Source: Planococcus sp. MER TA 32b (GTDB taxonomy: Bacteria > Bacillota > Bacilli > Bacillales_A > Planococcaceae). Taken from it: a stretch of DNA of 64,000 nt. The position numbers were made by a program, and so were the translations under genes. Positions within the stretch are counted from its first letter, which is position 1, and every line of letters starts with the position of its first letter. Under the pieces are notes generated by a model. That model was not told where the DNA came from. It made no database searches and saw only the letters and a list, made by a program, of their open reading frames with translations. Below, in pieces: positions 8,455 to 16,906 of this stretch. The DNA is taken from contig JAMCAN010000003.1 in assembly GCA_023715185.1 (NCBI GenBank), forward strand, positions 62,001-126,000. The letters run 5' to 3'.

Positions 8455-9416
8455 CCGGTTGCCTCCCTTTTATATTTTATAGCCCGTTTCAAGCAATTTA
8501 TCGTTTTTTCCTGAAGTCTCAAAAGACGCTGTGCTTCTTCAATACTGACTTCCTTGAACCGCAGGCGGTCTCCTGGTTTCAGCTGGCTGACGAGCGGCAG
8601 GTCAACGGTGATGACTTCTGCGATTTTGGGGTAGCCTCCCGCTGTCTGGCGGTCGGCCATCAAAATGATCGGATTCCCGTCCGCGGGCACTTGGATGGAG
8701 CCGAAAGCCACAGCTTCCGAAATCATTTCCTGCGCTTCGGCAAGTGCCAGGCGAGGTCCGTCAAGCCGGTAGCCCATCCGGTCCGACCGGGGGTTTACTG
8801 AAAAATCTTCCGTGAAAAAATGTCTTCGGCTGCCTTCAGAAAACATTTCGAATTGACGGCCTTTTATTACTCGGATTACCGGGTTGGAAGAATAAAGAGG
8901 TGAAGGCGCAAACCAAGACTTGTCATGATCTGCCGATTTCTGGTCGGCACTTGCTTCACCGACAACCAGTTGATCGCCGGCTTCCAAAGCGCGGCCCTGA
9001 TAACCGCCAAGCTCTGCGCGCATGTATGTGGAACGGCTGCCCATCACTTCAGGAACAGCGATTCCTCCGGCGACAGCTACGTAACAACGGCTGCCGGACC
9101 CAGGTTTACCAAACGTAAGGGTTTGTCCTTTGGCTGCCGTGACCGCCCGCCAGCTTTTCACGGCTTTGCCGTCCAATTGAGGAGTAAGGTCGCCGCCGCA
9201 AATGGAGATGACGTGTTCTTCTTCGAAATGAATGGAAGGTCCCATCAACGTTATTTCCAGTGCCGCCGCGTTTTCTTCATTGCCGACGAGCAGATTGGCC
9301 ATGCGCAGCGCATAAGGATCCATCGCGCCGGATGCCACAACGCCATGTTTTTGGAAGCCTGTTCGTCCAAGGTCCTGGACAGTTGTCTGCATCCCGCTTT
9401 TATATATGGTCAGCAT
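8451..9416 (-). CDS. pxpC: 5-oxoprolinase subunit C (KipA / biotin-dependent carboxyltransferase-like)
   Basis: PxpC/KipA works with PxpB. It begins [26 protein letters not shown], continues with [17 protein letters not shown], and carries [12 protein letters not shown] and [16 protein letters not shown], all typical of the family. I chose ATG at 9416 because TTTGGAGGAAAAAGAAA precedes it; an upstream in-frame extension lies inside pxpB and has no ribosome binding site. It overlaps the pxpB end by about 17 nt and pxpA by 4 nt. Confidence 0.94.
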   Translation of the reverse strand: MLTIYKSGMQTTVQDLGRTGFQKHGVVASGAMDPYALRMANLLVGNEENAAALEITLMGPSIHFEEEHVISICGGDLTPQLDGKAVKSWRAVTAAKGQTLTFGKPGSGSRCYVAVAGGIAVPEVMGSRSTYMRAELGGYQGRALEAGDQLVVGEASADQKSADHDKSWFAPSPLYSSNPVIRVIKGRQFEMFSEGSRRHFFTEDFSVNPRSDRMGYRLDGPRLALAEAQEMISEAVAFGSIQVPADGNPIILMADRQTAGGYPKIAEVITVDLPLVSQLKPGDRLRFKEVSIEEAQRLLRLQEKTINCLKRAIKYKREATG

Positions 9417-10098
9417 TTTCTTTTTCCTCCAAAGTTTGATATTCCTCAGGTGTAATTTGCCGGAAGACAATGGTGTCTCCCGCTTGCAGCAGGCTGGGAA
9501 TTTCGCGGTCCGGCAGAAACAGCCGTGTCGGTGTGCGGCCGATCAATTGCCAGCCGCCCGGCGTAGAAATGGGGTAGACGCCTGTCTGGTTGCCTGCGAT
9601 GCCGACACTTCGCTCCGGGATGGCGCCGCGCGGAGATTCCCTGCGCGGCGCTGCGATTTTTTCGGACATGCCGCCGAGATACGGAAATCCAGGGGCAAAA
9701 CCGATCATATGGACGGTATAGCTGGTTCCAGTATGGATCGCTATCACTTCTTCCGGGCTCAATCCATTGTGCCGCGCCACAAATTCAAGGTCCGGTCCAT
9801 GGCCGCCGCCGTAGCAAACAGGAATTTCGATGGTGCGGGGGTGAGGCACATCAATGTCCTCAGTTTTCTTTAAAAGAGATGCCAATTCGTTTTTCGCTTC
9901 TTCAAAAGTGGCCAGCAGAGGACTATAGGCTACGGATATTGTGGTGAATGCGGGAATGCATTCAGTCATCCATTGTGGGGGACTCGCTCCGAGCAATGAT
10001 GTGATAGCTCTGATTCGATTATGTGTTTCCTCATTTATTGAGGTGCCGACTTCAATAATGATCGCTTGGTCACCGAGCGGAGAAAAAGAATAATCCAT
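9400..10098 (-). CDS. pxpB: 5-oxoprolinase subunit B (KipI family)
   Basis: PxpB/KipI: FSPLGDQAIIIEVG at the N-terminus, IEIPVCYGGGHGPDLEFVA in the middle, then the cyclophilin-like part with GFAPGFPYLGGM, PRGAIPERSVGIAGNQTGVYPISTPGGWQLIGRTP. In B. subtilis KipI also inhibits the sporulation kinase KinA, but the three-gene set here points first to 5-oxoproline catabolism. An AGGAGG site 6 nt upstream selects ATG 10098 over GTG 10104. First gene of the operon. Confidence 0.95.
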   Translation of the reverse strand: MDYSFSPLGDQAIIIEVGTSINEETHNRIRAITSLLGASPPQWMTECIPAFTTISVAYSPLLATFEEAKNELASLLKKTEDIDVPHPRTIEIPVCYGGGHGPDLEFVARHNGLSPEEVIAIHTGTSYTVHMIGFAPGFPYLGGMSEKIAAPRRESPRGAIPERSVGIAGNQTGVYPISTPGGWQLIGRTPTRLFLPDREIPSLLQAGDTIVFRQITPEEYQTLEEKENADHI

Positions 10099-10202
10099 GG
10101 ACACCCTCCTGTTTCTTTATTAGTCTGATTATTCTTTAAGTATAGGGCTTTAGGGAGGATGACGAAAGGGGAAGCGAGGTTCATATTGTCTGAGCATTGC
10201 CG

Positions 10203-10236
10203 AGTTGGGAATAAAACCGGTGAAGTTGGGCATAAA
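10203..10236. repeat. Short direct repeat pair with 21-bp period
   Basis: AGTTGGGAATAAA (10203-10215) and AGTTGGGCATAAA (10224-10236) repeat with an exact 21-bp period in the gap between pxpB and the TetR promoter. The remainder of the gap (10105-10332) shows nothing else I can name. Confidence 0.6.
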
Positions 10237-10332
10237 CAGTAAATCTCAGAGCTGGCTGGCAGTCACTTCAAGAGCTATACATACAAAATTTCTGTTGTTC
10301 CTTAAGATTTCATTATTTTCTGTAAATTGTTA

Positions 10333-10380
10333 TTGACCACCCTGGTCGACAGCGTTATAATGGAGTCGACCAAGGTGGTC
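10333..10380 (+). promoter_or_regulatory. Promoter with two flanking TetR-type operators
   Basis: A near-consensus sigma-A promoter: TTGACC (10333-10338), a 17-bp spacer, TATAAT (10356-10361). Two copies of the perfect palindrome GACCA-N3-TGGTC occur, at 10335-10347 (overlapping the -35) and 10368-10380 (just past the start site). The surrounding 16-bp blocks are also inverted relative to each other. The next gene encodes a TetR regulator, so autorepression of the regulator-exporter operon is the natural reading (inference). Confidence 0.85.
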
Positions 10381-10403
10381 TAACGAGGAGGCGTAAAAAT
10401 AAT

Positions 10404-11051
10404 ATGGAAAAATTCAAAGGCCTCGATGAAGAGAAGCAGCAAAAAATATTGGATGCGGCGTTGATGGAATTTGCGGAGCACGGCTATGAAAAGGCTTCGA
10501 CGAACCGGATTGTGAAAGAAGCGGGCATCGGCAAAGGAATGCTGTTTTATTATTTCAAGAGCAAACGGGATCTATATGAGTTTTTGGCGGAATACAGCCT
10601 GGATTTTGTTGTTGAGAAGTACTTTTCCAGAATTGATCTGACGGAAACGGATTTTATCGAACGGTTAAAACACACCTCGCAAGTGAAGTTTCAAGCGCAA
10701 ACGGAAAATAAAAATGTTTTTAACTTTCTGGGGACGTTTATGCTGACAGCGGATTTCGATCTTCCGTCGCATATACAGCAAAAATACGAAGAGATGCGGA
10801 AGACAGGGAATGCAATGGTTTATGACAATGTGGATTTGTCACTTTTCCGCGAAGATGTGGATGTGCAAAAAGCATTTAAGCTGATCCGCTGGTCGATTGA
10901 AGGCTATCAGAATGAACTGCTGCAGAGGCTGCAGGGGCAAAACATGGCGTCGATTGACTTTGATCCGTATTGGGAGGAATTTTATGAGTACCTGGAGATT
11001 TTGAAGAAAAGTTTCTATAAAAAGGGGAGCGGGAGCAATGACTATTCTTAA
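10404..11051 (+). CDS. TetR/AcrR family transcriptional regulator
   Basis: A 215-residue TetR protein. The N-terminal helix-turn-helix is typical: ILDAALMEFAEHGYEKASTNRIV then EAGIGKGMLFYYFKSKRDLYEFL. The C-terminal ligand domain is divergent. It overlaps the ABC ATPase gene by 14 nt and lies directly behind the double operator, so it probably represses itself and the exporter until an inducer binds. Confidence 0.9.
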   Translation: MEKFKGLDEEKQQKILDAALMEFAEHGYEKASTNRIVKEAGIGKGMLFYYFKSKRDLYEFLAEYSLDFVVEKYFSRIDLTETDFIERLKHTSQVKFQAQTENKNVFNFLGTFMLTADFDLPSHIQQKYEEMRKTGNAMVYDNVDLSLFREDVDVQKAFKLIRWSIEGYQNELLQRLQGQNMASIDFDPYWEEFYEYLEILKKSFYKKGSGSNDYS

Positions 11052-11937
11052 AACGACAGGCTTATCGAAAAAATTCGGGGATTTTGCGGCGCTTGATGGG
11101 GTGGATATCGAAGTGGGCAAAGGAGAAGTCTATGGGTTTATTGGTCCGAACGGTGCCGGGAAATCGACGACGATCCGTGTATTGCTCGGAATCCTGAAAG
11201 CTACGGAAGGGCAAGCGACGATTTTCGGCAAGGATGTCTGGAAAGACGCGGTCGATATCCACAAGCGGGTCGCTTACGTGCCGGGGGATGTCAATCTGTG
11301 GCCCAATCTGACTGGGGGGGAAGTCATCGATTTATTCATCAAACTGCGCGGCGGCAACAATAAATCCCGGCGTGAAGAGCTGATCCGCAGATTCGATTTG
11401 GATCCAAGCAAAAAATGCCGCACCTATTCAAAAGGGAACCGCCAAAAAGTGGCTCTTGTTGCGGCGCTTTCTTCAGATGCGGACCTCTATATTCTCGATG
11501 AGCCGACTTCAGGGCTCGATCCGTTGATGGAACGCGTATTCCAGGAATGTGTCCGGGAAGCGAAGGCGGAAGGCAAAAGCATCCTGCTGTCGAGCCATAT
11601 CCTGTCGGAAGTCGAACAGCTTTGCGACAAAGTGGCGATTATCCGGCAAGGCAAAATTATAGAGAAGGGTACGTTGAAAGAACTTCGGCACTTGACGGGC
11701 ACGATGCTGTTAGTGGAAACAAAAGAGCCGATGCCGAATTTGGCTGAGGTCAAAGGTGTACGGGGAATCGAACAGAAAGATGGCGCATTGTCGTTTCAGG
11801 TGGACCAGGAAGAACTTGACCATGTGGTCCGTTACGTCAGCGGGTTTGGCATCATCCGCATGGAAAGCGCACCGCCGACTTTGGAAGAACTGTTCATGCG
11901 CCATTATGAAGGGACAGGAACGGGAGGCGCAGTCTAA
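11038..11937 (+). CDS. ABC transporter ATP-binding protein (drug/lipid exporter type)
   Basis: A 299-residue ABC-2-type ATPase of the DRA/CcmA-like group. Walker A GPNGAGKS (about 36-43), signature YSKGNRQKVALVAAL, Walker B LYILDEPTSGLD, and the H-loop in LLSSHILSEVEQLCD are visible. The C-terminal 80 residues are the usual regulatory extension of antibiotic exporters. Its stop overlaps the permease start (TAATG). With the permease and TetR it forms a regulated efflux operon. Confidence 0.93.
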   Translation: MTILKTTGLSKKFGDFAALDGVDIEVGKGEVYGFIGPNGAGKSTTIRVLLGILKATEGQATIFGKDVWKDAVDIHKRVAYVPGDVNLWPNLTGGEVIDLFIKLRGGNNKSRREELIRRFDLDPSKKCRTYSKGNRQKVALVAALSSDADLYILDEPTSGLDPLMERVFQECVREAKAEGKSILLSSHILSEVEQLCDKVAIIRQGKIIEKGTLKELRHLTGTMLLVETKEPMPNLAEVKGVRGIEQKDGALSFQVDQEELDHVVRYVSGFGIIRMESAPPTLEELFMRHYEGTGTGGAV

Positions 11938-13541
11938 TGGACAATCAGCTATTCAGTGGGACCGGCAGCTTGAGCCGTTTCATCCTGCGCCGCGACCGGA
12001 TCCGGATTCCGATATGGATTCTCAGCTTTGTATTGGCGACAGTGGCCACAGCGGTGGCATTTATTGGGCTGTATGAAAATGCGCAGGAGCGGCAAGCGAT
12101 CGCGGCAACGATGGAGAATCCGGCCATGACGGCGATGGTCGGTCCGGGATATGGACTCGCCAATTACACAAGCGGCGCGATGATGGCGCATCAGATGCTT
12201 CTGATGACCGCTGTAGTCGTCGGGTTGATGAGTGTGCTGCTGGTGATTCGCCATACCCGCACAGATGAAGAAGAAGGACGCATCGAAATGGTGAGATCGT
12301 TGCCGGTCGGACGGCTTTCCAATGTCGCTGCCACGTTGTTGGTGCTGTTTTTGGTGAATATCGTGCTGGCGATTCTTACCGGCATCAGTCTGTATGCGTT
12401 GAATATCGAAAGTATGGAACTGGAAGGCTCGCTTCTTTATGGAGCCGCGCTTGGTGCGACCGGAATGGTTTTTGCCTCGCTTACGGCTGTTTGCGCCCAG
12501 CTTTCGCATAATGCAAGAAGCGCTATGGGCTTATCCATCGGCATTCTGCTGCTGGCCTATATTGTGCGGGCGATCGGCGATGTGGGAAGCGAAGCCGTCG
12601 CATGGCTGTCGCCGCTTGGCTGGATCGTCCGTTCAGAAGTTTACGTCAACAATATCTGGTGGCCTGTATTGATGACAGTGGGCGCAGCCGTCATACTCGG
12701 CGCGCTGGCGATGTACCTGAATTCAATCCGGGATTTGGGAGCCGGTTTTCTGCCGGCGAGAGCTGGGAAAACCCACGCTTCTCCGTTATTGCTGAGTCCT
12801 TTTGGGCTTGCATTCCGGCTGCAGCGCACAGGGTTTATTGCGTGGGCCATCTCGATGTATGTACTGGGTGCTTCATACGGGTCGGTAATGGGCGACATGG
12901 AATCCTTTTTTGCGGATGTCGATCTCATGCAGGATCTGCTTGTGCCAATGGAAGGGTTTTCGCTTGTTGAACAATTTGTGCCTACATTGATGGCAGTGAT
13001 GGCCATCATAGCCACAATTCCGGTGCTTATGGCCATACTGAAGGCACGAGGCGAAGAGAAGAACGACCGCATTGAGCATGTTTTGGGCAGAGCCGTTTCG
13101 AGAAATCGCCTGCTCGGCAGTTATTTGCTGATTTCATTGATTGCCAGTTTTGTGATGATCTCGTTGGCGGGTCTGGGTCTTGGGACAGTCGCGGATGCGG
13201 TGATGGAAGAAGGATTTGATACAGCCATGGCTTATCAGGCGGCACTAGCTTATTTGCCGGCAGTATGGGCCATGATTGGTGTTACGGTGCTGCTGATCGG
13301 CTGGCTGCCGAAACTGACAGGTTTTATCTGGCTGTATCTCAGCTTTTCTTTCTTTGTAATTTATCTCGGCAGCTTGTTCCAATTGCCGGAATGGGTGGAG
13401 AAAATAACACCTTTCGGTTATGTTTCAGCCATCCCGCTGGAGGAGTTCGACTGGCTGCAGGCGACCGTGCTGACAGCAGTCGCGATTGGGCTGATCGTGA
13501 TCGGATTCGTCGGATACAATAAAAGAGATATCGGCAGCTGA
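11937..13541 (+). CDS. ABC transporter permease, 12-helix antibiotic-exporter type
   Basis: A 534-residue membrane protein with about 12 predicted helices in two halves, the layout of the TetR-linked 'exporter of polyketide antibiotics' permeases of Gram-positives. It starts with SRFILRRDRIRIPIWILSF and has RHTRTDEEEGRIEMVRSLPVGR, a conserved cytoplasmic segment of this family. It presumably dimerises with the ATPase encoded just upstream. Substrate is not predictable. A perfect terminator follows. Confidence 0.88.
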   Translation: MDNQLFSGTGSLSRFILRRDRIRIPIWILSFVLATVATAVAFIGLYENAQERQAIAATMENPAMTAMVGPGYGLANYTSGAMMAHQMLLMTAVVVGLMSVLLVIRHTRTDEEEGRIEMVRSLPVGRLSNVAATLLVLFLVNIVLAILTGISLYALNIESMELEGSLLYGAALGATGMVFASLTAVCAQLSHNARSAMGLSIGILLLAYIVRAIGDVGSEAVAWLSPLGWIVRSEVYVNNIWWPVLMTVGAAVILGALAMYLNSIRDLGAGFLPARAGKTHASPLLLSPFGLAFRLQRTGFIAWAISMYVLGASYGSVMGDMESFFADVDLMQDLLVPMEGFSLVEQFVPTLMAVMAIIATIPVLMAILKARGEEKNDRIEHVLGRAVSRNRLLGSYLLISLIASFVMISLAGLGLGTVADAVMEEGFDTAMAYQAALAYLPAVWAMIGVTVLLIGWLPKLTGFIWLYLSFSFFVIYLGSLFQLPEWVEKITPFGYVSAIPLEEFDWLQATVLTAVAIGLIVIGFVGYNKRDIGS

Positions 13542-13580
13542 ACCTGAGAAGTCTGTAGATACTAATGAAGAACCTATCAG

Positions 13581-13616
13581 AAAAGCGGAAAAGGCCACAG
13601 GCCTTTTCCGCTTTTT
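13581..13616 (+). terminator. Intrinsic terminator after ABC permease
   Basis: AAAAGCGGAAAAGGCC pairs with GGCCTTTTCCGCTTTT around a 3-nt loop (16 perfect pairs), followed by T. Its 3' half is duplicated at 13769-13784, beyond the adjacent repeat element. Confidence 0.9.
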
Positions 13617-13784
13617 CAGGCTGTCGAGAAACATCAACTTCTTCAAACATCTCGCTGCACATCTTTTAATGTCTCGAAGCCAGCGCAGCGATGCAGGAGC
13701 ACGGGTTTCAGGAAAGCGAAGCTGTTTTGCGCAATATCGATTACTTACCTTTATCTTTTTTTCAACCAGCCTTTTCCGCTTTTT
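13616..13784 (-). repeat. Interspersed mosaic repeat, short copy (copy A)
   Basis: Read on the minus strand, this 150-170 bp segment contains CGATATTGCGCAAAACAGC, CTTTCCTGAAACCCGTGC, GCATCGCTGCGCTGGCTTCG, then AGACATTAAAAGATGTGCAG and TGATGTTTCTCGACAGCC. The same blocks occur at 45291-45661 and 52090-52552, where they are separated by 240-280 bp of other sequence. Outer ends are weakly inverted (AGGCTGTCGAGAAA versus GGCTGGTTGAAAAA). It is flanked by a 16-bp direct repeat, GCCTTTTCCGCTTTTT, at 13601-13616 and 13769-13784. No coding capacity. Confidence 0.8.
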
Positions 13785-13881
13785 TATTTATTATTATTTC
13801 AAGAAAATTACACTTAGGTACGTACTTAGTACCTATTTTATCGGAATAGACAGATTTTTAGAAAATTTGTGATTAAAAGTA

Positions 13882-13935
13882 TTGATTTTTAGAAAAAAGG
13901 ATGTAATATAGCATTATGCAATATATCGCATAATG
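13882..13935 (+). promoter_or_regulatory. brnQ-1 promoter with palindromic operator
   Basis: A possible promoter TTGATT (13882-13887), 16-bp spacer, TAATAT (13904-13909). Immediately downstream is an inverted repeat CATTATGC-N8-GCATAATG (13912-13935) containing ATGCAATATATCGC, which recurs with one mismatch upstream of the nearby GntR gene. Further upstream, TAGGTAC-N7-GTACCTA near 13815 is another inverted repeat. The rest of 13785-14017 is AT-rich without coding signal. Confidence 0.55.
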
Positions 13936-14017
13936 TATTTCAGATCTTAAAGTTATATTGAAAATATATAATGGCCGATCAAAGCAAATACAGAAAAGAG
14001 AATGAGGAGGAGAAAGT

Positions 14018-15382
14018 ATGGATAGTAAATTATCGTTTAAGTCGTATGCAGTTGTCGGAATGATGTTGTTCGCATTGTTTTTTGGGGCAGGAAACCTGAT
14101 TTTCCCCGCGCAATTAGGTCAATATGCGGGAACGGAAGTCGGAATTGCCATACTTGGATTCTTAATAACAGGTGTCGGCTTGCCGCTTCTCGGAATTCTG
14201 GCAATCGGCTATTCGAAAAGCAATGATCTCCAGGACCTTTCGAGCCGTGTGCATCCACTTTACGGCATCCTTTTCACTTCTCTGCTTTATTTGACGATCG
14301 GGCCGTTCTTCGCTTTGCCGAGAACGGGTGCAGTCGCTTATGAAGTCGGCATCGCGCCTTTCGTCAGTGACGGTTCAATGGGTGCGATACTGCTTATTTT
14401 CTCTATTGTCTTTTTCGCCATTGCTCTCTTCATTTCTTTGAATCCTTCTAAAATTGTCGACAGTGTCGGTAAATTCCTGTCACCAGCGATTCTGGTGACT
14501 TTGGCAGTACTTTTGATCGCAGCGTTCATCACACCGATGGGCGAAGCGGGAACTCCGCAGGGAGGCTATCTTGATAATGCCTTCATGACCGGATTCCTGG
14601 AAGGCTATAACACAATGGACGCATTGGCATCGCTGGTATTCGGCATCATTGTCATCGCGGCTATCCGTAAAATAGGCGTCAACTCACCGAAAGGCGTTCT
14701 TACCGCTACCTTGAAAAGTGGTCTTGTCGCTGCCGGCTTGCTGGCAATCGTCTATACGGGCATAGCGTTGCTTGGCGCAGCGAGCACAGGTACACTGGGG
14801 CTGATGGAAACAGGCGGACCTGTCCTGAGCGGTGCATCCGCCCATTATTTCGGAACGTTCGGCGCTTTATTGATCGCTGTCATCATTTCGCTTGCGTGCC
14901 TGACAACAGCGGTTGGCCTGATTGTTGCCAACGCGGAATTCTTCCATAAACTGGCACCGAAAATCAGCTATAAAGTGTTTGTCGTCATTTTCTCTGTATT
15001 TGCATTAGTGGTTACAAATGCGGGTCTTTCCAACATCATCACTTATTCGATTCCAGTATTGATGTTCCTGTATCCTTTGGCAATCGTCCTGATTCTTCTT
15101 GCGTTCACATCGCCGTTGTTCAACCACGCACGCGCGGTCTACGTGGCGACGATAACTGTGACGTTCTTTATCGCAGTAATTGACGGATTCAAGACATTGA
15201 CCGGCACGCTTGAAGTAAACAATCCGGCTTGGCTTCAATCGGTCATCGATTTCTATGGCACGGTCCTGCCGCTGTACAACGAGGGGCTGGGCTGGTTATT
15301 GCCGGCTGTCATCACAATCGTAGTTACCGGTTTGATCGCTTCCAGCAGAAAAGGCGAAAGCGTAGAAGCCGTAAGAAATTAA
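14018..15382 (+). CDS. brnQ: Branched-chain amino acid carrier BrnQ (copy 1)
   Basis: A 454-residue LIVCS-family secondary transporter with about 12 helices. Family hallmarks are FGAGNLIFPAQLGQYAG at the N-terminus, GVGLPLLGILAIGYSK and GPFFALPRTGAVAYEVG. It takes up leucine, isoleucine and valine with Na+ or H+. A paralog lies at 18406-19776 with a nearly colinear sequence. GAGGAGGAG precedes the start. A possible GntR-type operator sits at the transcription start. Confidence 0.95.
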   Translation: MDSKLSFKSYAVVGMMLFALFFGAGNLIFPAQLGQYAGTEVGIAILGFLITGVGLPLLGILAIGYSKSNDLQDLSSRVHPLYGILFTSLLYLTIGPFFALPRTGAVAYEVGIAPFVSDGSMGAILLIFSIVFFAIALFISLNPSKIVDSVGKFLSPAILVTLAVLLIAAFITPMGEAGTPQGGYLDNAFMTGFLEGYNTMDALASLVFGIIVIAAIRKIGVNSPKGVLTATLKSGLVAAGLLAIVYTGIALLGAASTGTLGLMETGGPVLSGASAHYFGTFGALLIAVIISLACLTTAVGLIVANAEFFHKLAPKISYKVFVVIFSVFALVVTNAGLSNIITYSIPVLMFLYPLAIVLILLAFTSPLFNHARAVYVATITVTFFIAVIDGFKTLTGTLEVNNPAWLQSVIDFYGTVLPLYNEGLGWLLPAVITIVVTGLIASSRKGESVEAVRN

Positions 15383-15395
15383 TAAGGGATTGCAA

Positions 15396-15440
15396 AAAAG
15401 CTGTACCGGAAGCATTTGCTTCCGGTACAGCTTTTCTTTA
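15396..15440. terminator. Bidirectional terminator between brnQ-1 and gntR
   Basis: An 18-bp perfect stem (AAAAGCTGTACCGGAAGC with GCTTCCGGTACAGCTTTT) around ATTT, between convergent genes. Confidence 0.9.
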
Positions 15441-15449
15441 TGGAAATTT

Positions 15450-16103
15450 TTATTTCGCCTTCATTTCTTCAATAGAGCGGATCCAATTGTTTTTTGTCAG
15501 TGAAGAGAGGCGTTCGGCGTCTTTGTCTTTGAAAGCCCGGATGATCTCTTCGTGTTCATTGCGTGAAGCTTCGGACAGCTCCAGCGAATGATGGAAAAAT
15601 TGTCTTCTGACATGGGATTGGAGCCTGCTGAGCATGATTGTGATGTATGGATTCTGAGCGGCTTCAATGATAATCCGGTGGAACTCTTCGTCTATTTTTA
15701 GTGCGTTGAAGCTGTCTCTCTCTTCAATGGCTTTTGCGAAACGCTGATTGGTTTCTTCCAGACGGCTGATCTGTTCGTCGGTGATGTTCGGAACTGCAAG
15801 CTCTCCGGCGAGTGCTTGCAAAACGGCAAGCGGAGGAAGCAAGTGGTTGATATCTTCTTTTAAGACTTCAGTGACAGTTGTGGCTTTTCCGGGATACATC
15901 TTCACGAATCCCACCATCTCAAGCAGTTGAAGCGCTTCGCGGATGGGGGTTCTGCTCAGGTTAAGCGCCTGGGCCAATTCTATATCGGTTAACTTTTCGC
16001 CTGGCTGCAGTGTACCGTCAATAATCCATTGTTCCAGCTGGGAATAGGCACTTTCCTTCGCGCTCATACGGACAGGTTTTGAATGATTAGTCGGGACCGG
16101 CAT
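15450..16103 (-). CDS. GntR family transcriptional regulator, FadR/FCD type
   Basis: About 217 residues: an N-terminal winged helix (SAYSQLEQWIIDGTLQPGEKLTDIELAQALNLSRTPIREAL) and a C-terminal all-helical FCD ligand domain ending HEEIIRAFKDKDAERLSSLTKNNW. GAGAGGGTAG precedes ATG 16103 (MPVPTNHSK), a better start than the upstream extension. It lies between brnQ-1 (convergent) and the lrgB-like gene (same strand, upstream). A 14-bp motif shared with the brnQ-1 promoter sits upstream of it, suggesting control of amino acid uptake (inference). Confidence 0.88.
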   Translation of the reverse strand: MPVPTNHSKPVRMSAKESAYSQLEQWIIDGTLQPGEKLTDIELAQALNLSRTPIREALQLLEMVGFVKMYPGKATTVTEVLKEDINHLLPPLAVLQALAGELAVPNITDEQISRLEETNQRFAKAIEERDSFNALKIDEEFHRIIIEAAQNPYITIMLSRLQSHVRRQFFHHSLELSEASRNEHEEIIRAFKDKDAERLSSLTKNNWIRSIEEMKAK

Positions 16104-16177
16104 ATTCAATCTACCCTCTCTCAAACTCTTATTACTATCCATTATACGCCAATAAAACAAAAATGGCAGTACTCAAT

Positions 16178-16191
16178 ATGCAGTATATCGC
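16178..16191. promoter_or_regulatory. Candidate GntR operator upstream of its own gene
   Basis: ATGCAGTATATCGC matches 13 of 14 bases of ATGCAATATATCGC in the brnQ-1 promoter (13916-13929). It lies about 75 bp upstream of the GntR start; a TATAAT-like -10 on the minus strand is between the motif and the gene. Confidence 0.5.
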
Positions 16192-16210
16192 TAACCTTGA
16201 CGCTAAAATT

Positions 16211-16906
16211 TCAGAGGCAGAAAATCCAGACAAAAACAGGAGCCAGGAATGAACCGAAGACAGCACTCAGCGACATCGCGACGGAACTGACAGAGGTTTC
16301 CTGTGCGCCGTATTCCAAAGCTTTGGCGGTGCCGATGCCATGTGCCGCGGCGCCAAATCCCATGCCGACGCCGATTGGTGTCTCGATGCGGAGCATTTTA
16401 AGAAACACGGGGCCAATGATGATGCCGGAAAAGCCTGCGATCATGACAAACACTGCCGCCAGGGAAGGGATACCGCCTAATTGCTCGGTCACTTCCATTG
16501 CCACGGGAGTTGTAATCGATTTTGGCAGCAAAGAGAGGATCAATGTCCTTGAAAATCCGAATAATTTTGCCAAAGCGATGCCGGACGCCATGCCGATGAC
16601 TACTCCGACCAGGATGCCTGAAAGGACGGGCACCAGATTATCCAATAACAGTTTTCGCTGTTTATACAATGGAATCGCCAAGGCGACAACGGCAGGACCC
16701 ATCAAGCTGTCGATCCAGTGGCCGCCGATCATATAAGTTTCATACGGCGTTCCAGTTATCAGCAAGAACAGCACAATGATGAATGTGGCTGTCAAAGCGG
16801 GCATCAAAAAAGAAAAGTGGAATCGTATATATAGAAGGTTCATAAAAAAGTAAGCAGTGAATGTAAAACCGATGAAAAAAAGTGCAAGAAATAAATCGTT
16901 CATCAT
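16211..16906 (-). CDS. LrgB/CidB family membrane protein
   Basis: A 231-residue protein with about 7 membrane segments. The family region GGHWIDSLMGPAVVALAIPLYKQ and the stretch SLLPKSITTPVAMEVTEQLGGIPSLAAVFVM..GIIIGP are diagnostic of LrgB/CidB/YxaC proteins. These act with LrgA/CidA in murein hydrolase control, pyruvate uptake or overflow metabolism. The start overlaps the cidA-like stop by 4 nt (ATGA). Confidence 0.93.
   Translation of the reverse strand: MMNDLFLALFFIGFTFTAYFFMNLLYIRFHFSFLMPALTATFIIVLFLLITGTPYETYMIGGHWIDSLMGPAVVALAIPLYKQRKLLLDNLVPVLSGILVGVVIGMASGIALAKLFGFSRTLILSLLPKSITTPVAMEVTEQLGGIPSLAAVFVMIAGFSGIIIGPVFLKMLRIETPIGVGMGFGAAAHGIGTAKALEYGAQETSVSSVAMSLSAVFGSFLAPVFVWIFCL

Noticed and set aside
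15229..15591. 120-codon frame crossing the brnQ-1 end and its terminator
   Set aside because: It runs through a perfect terminator and the antisense of gntR; no translation signal.
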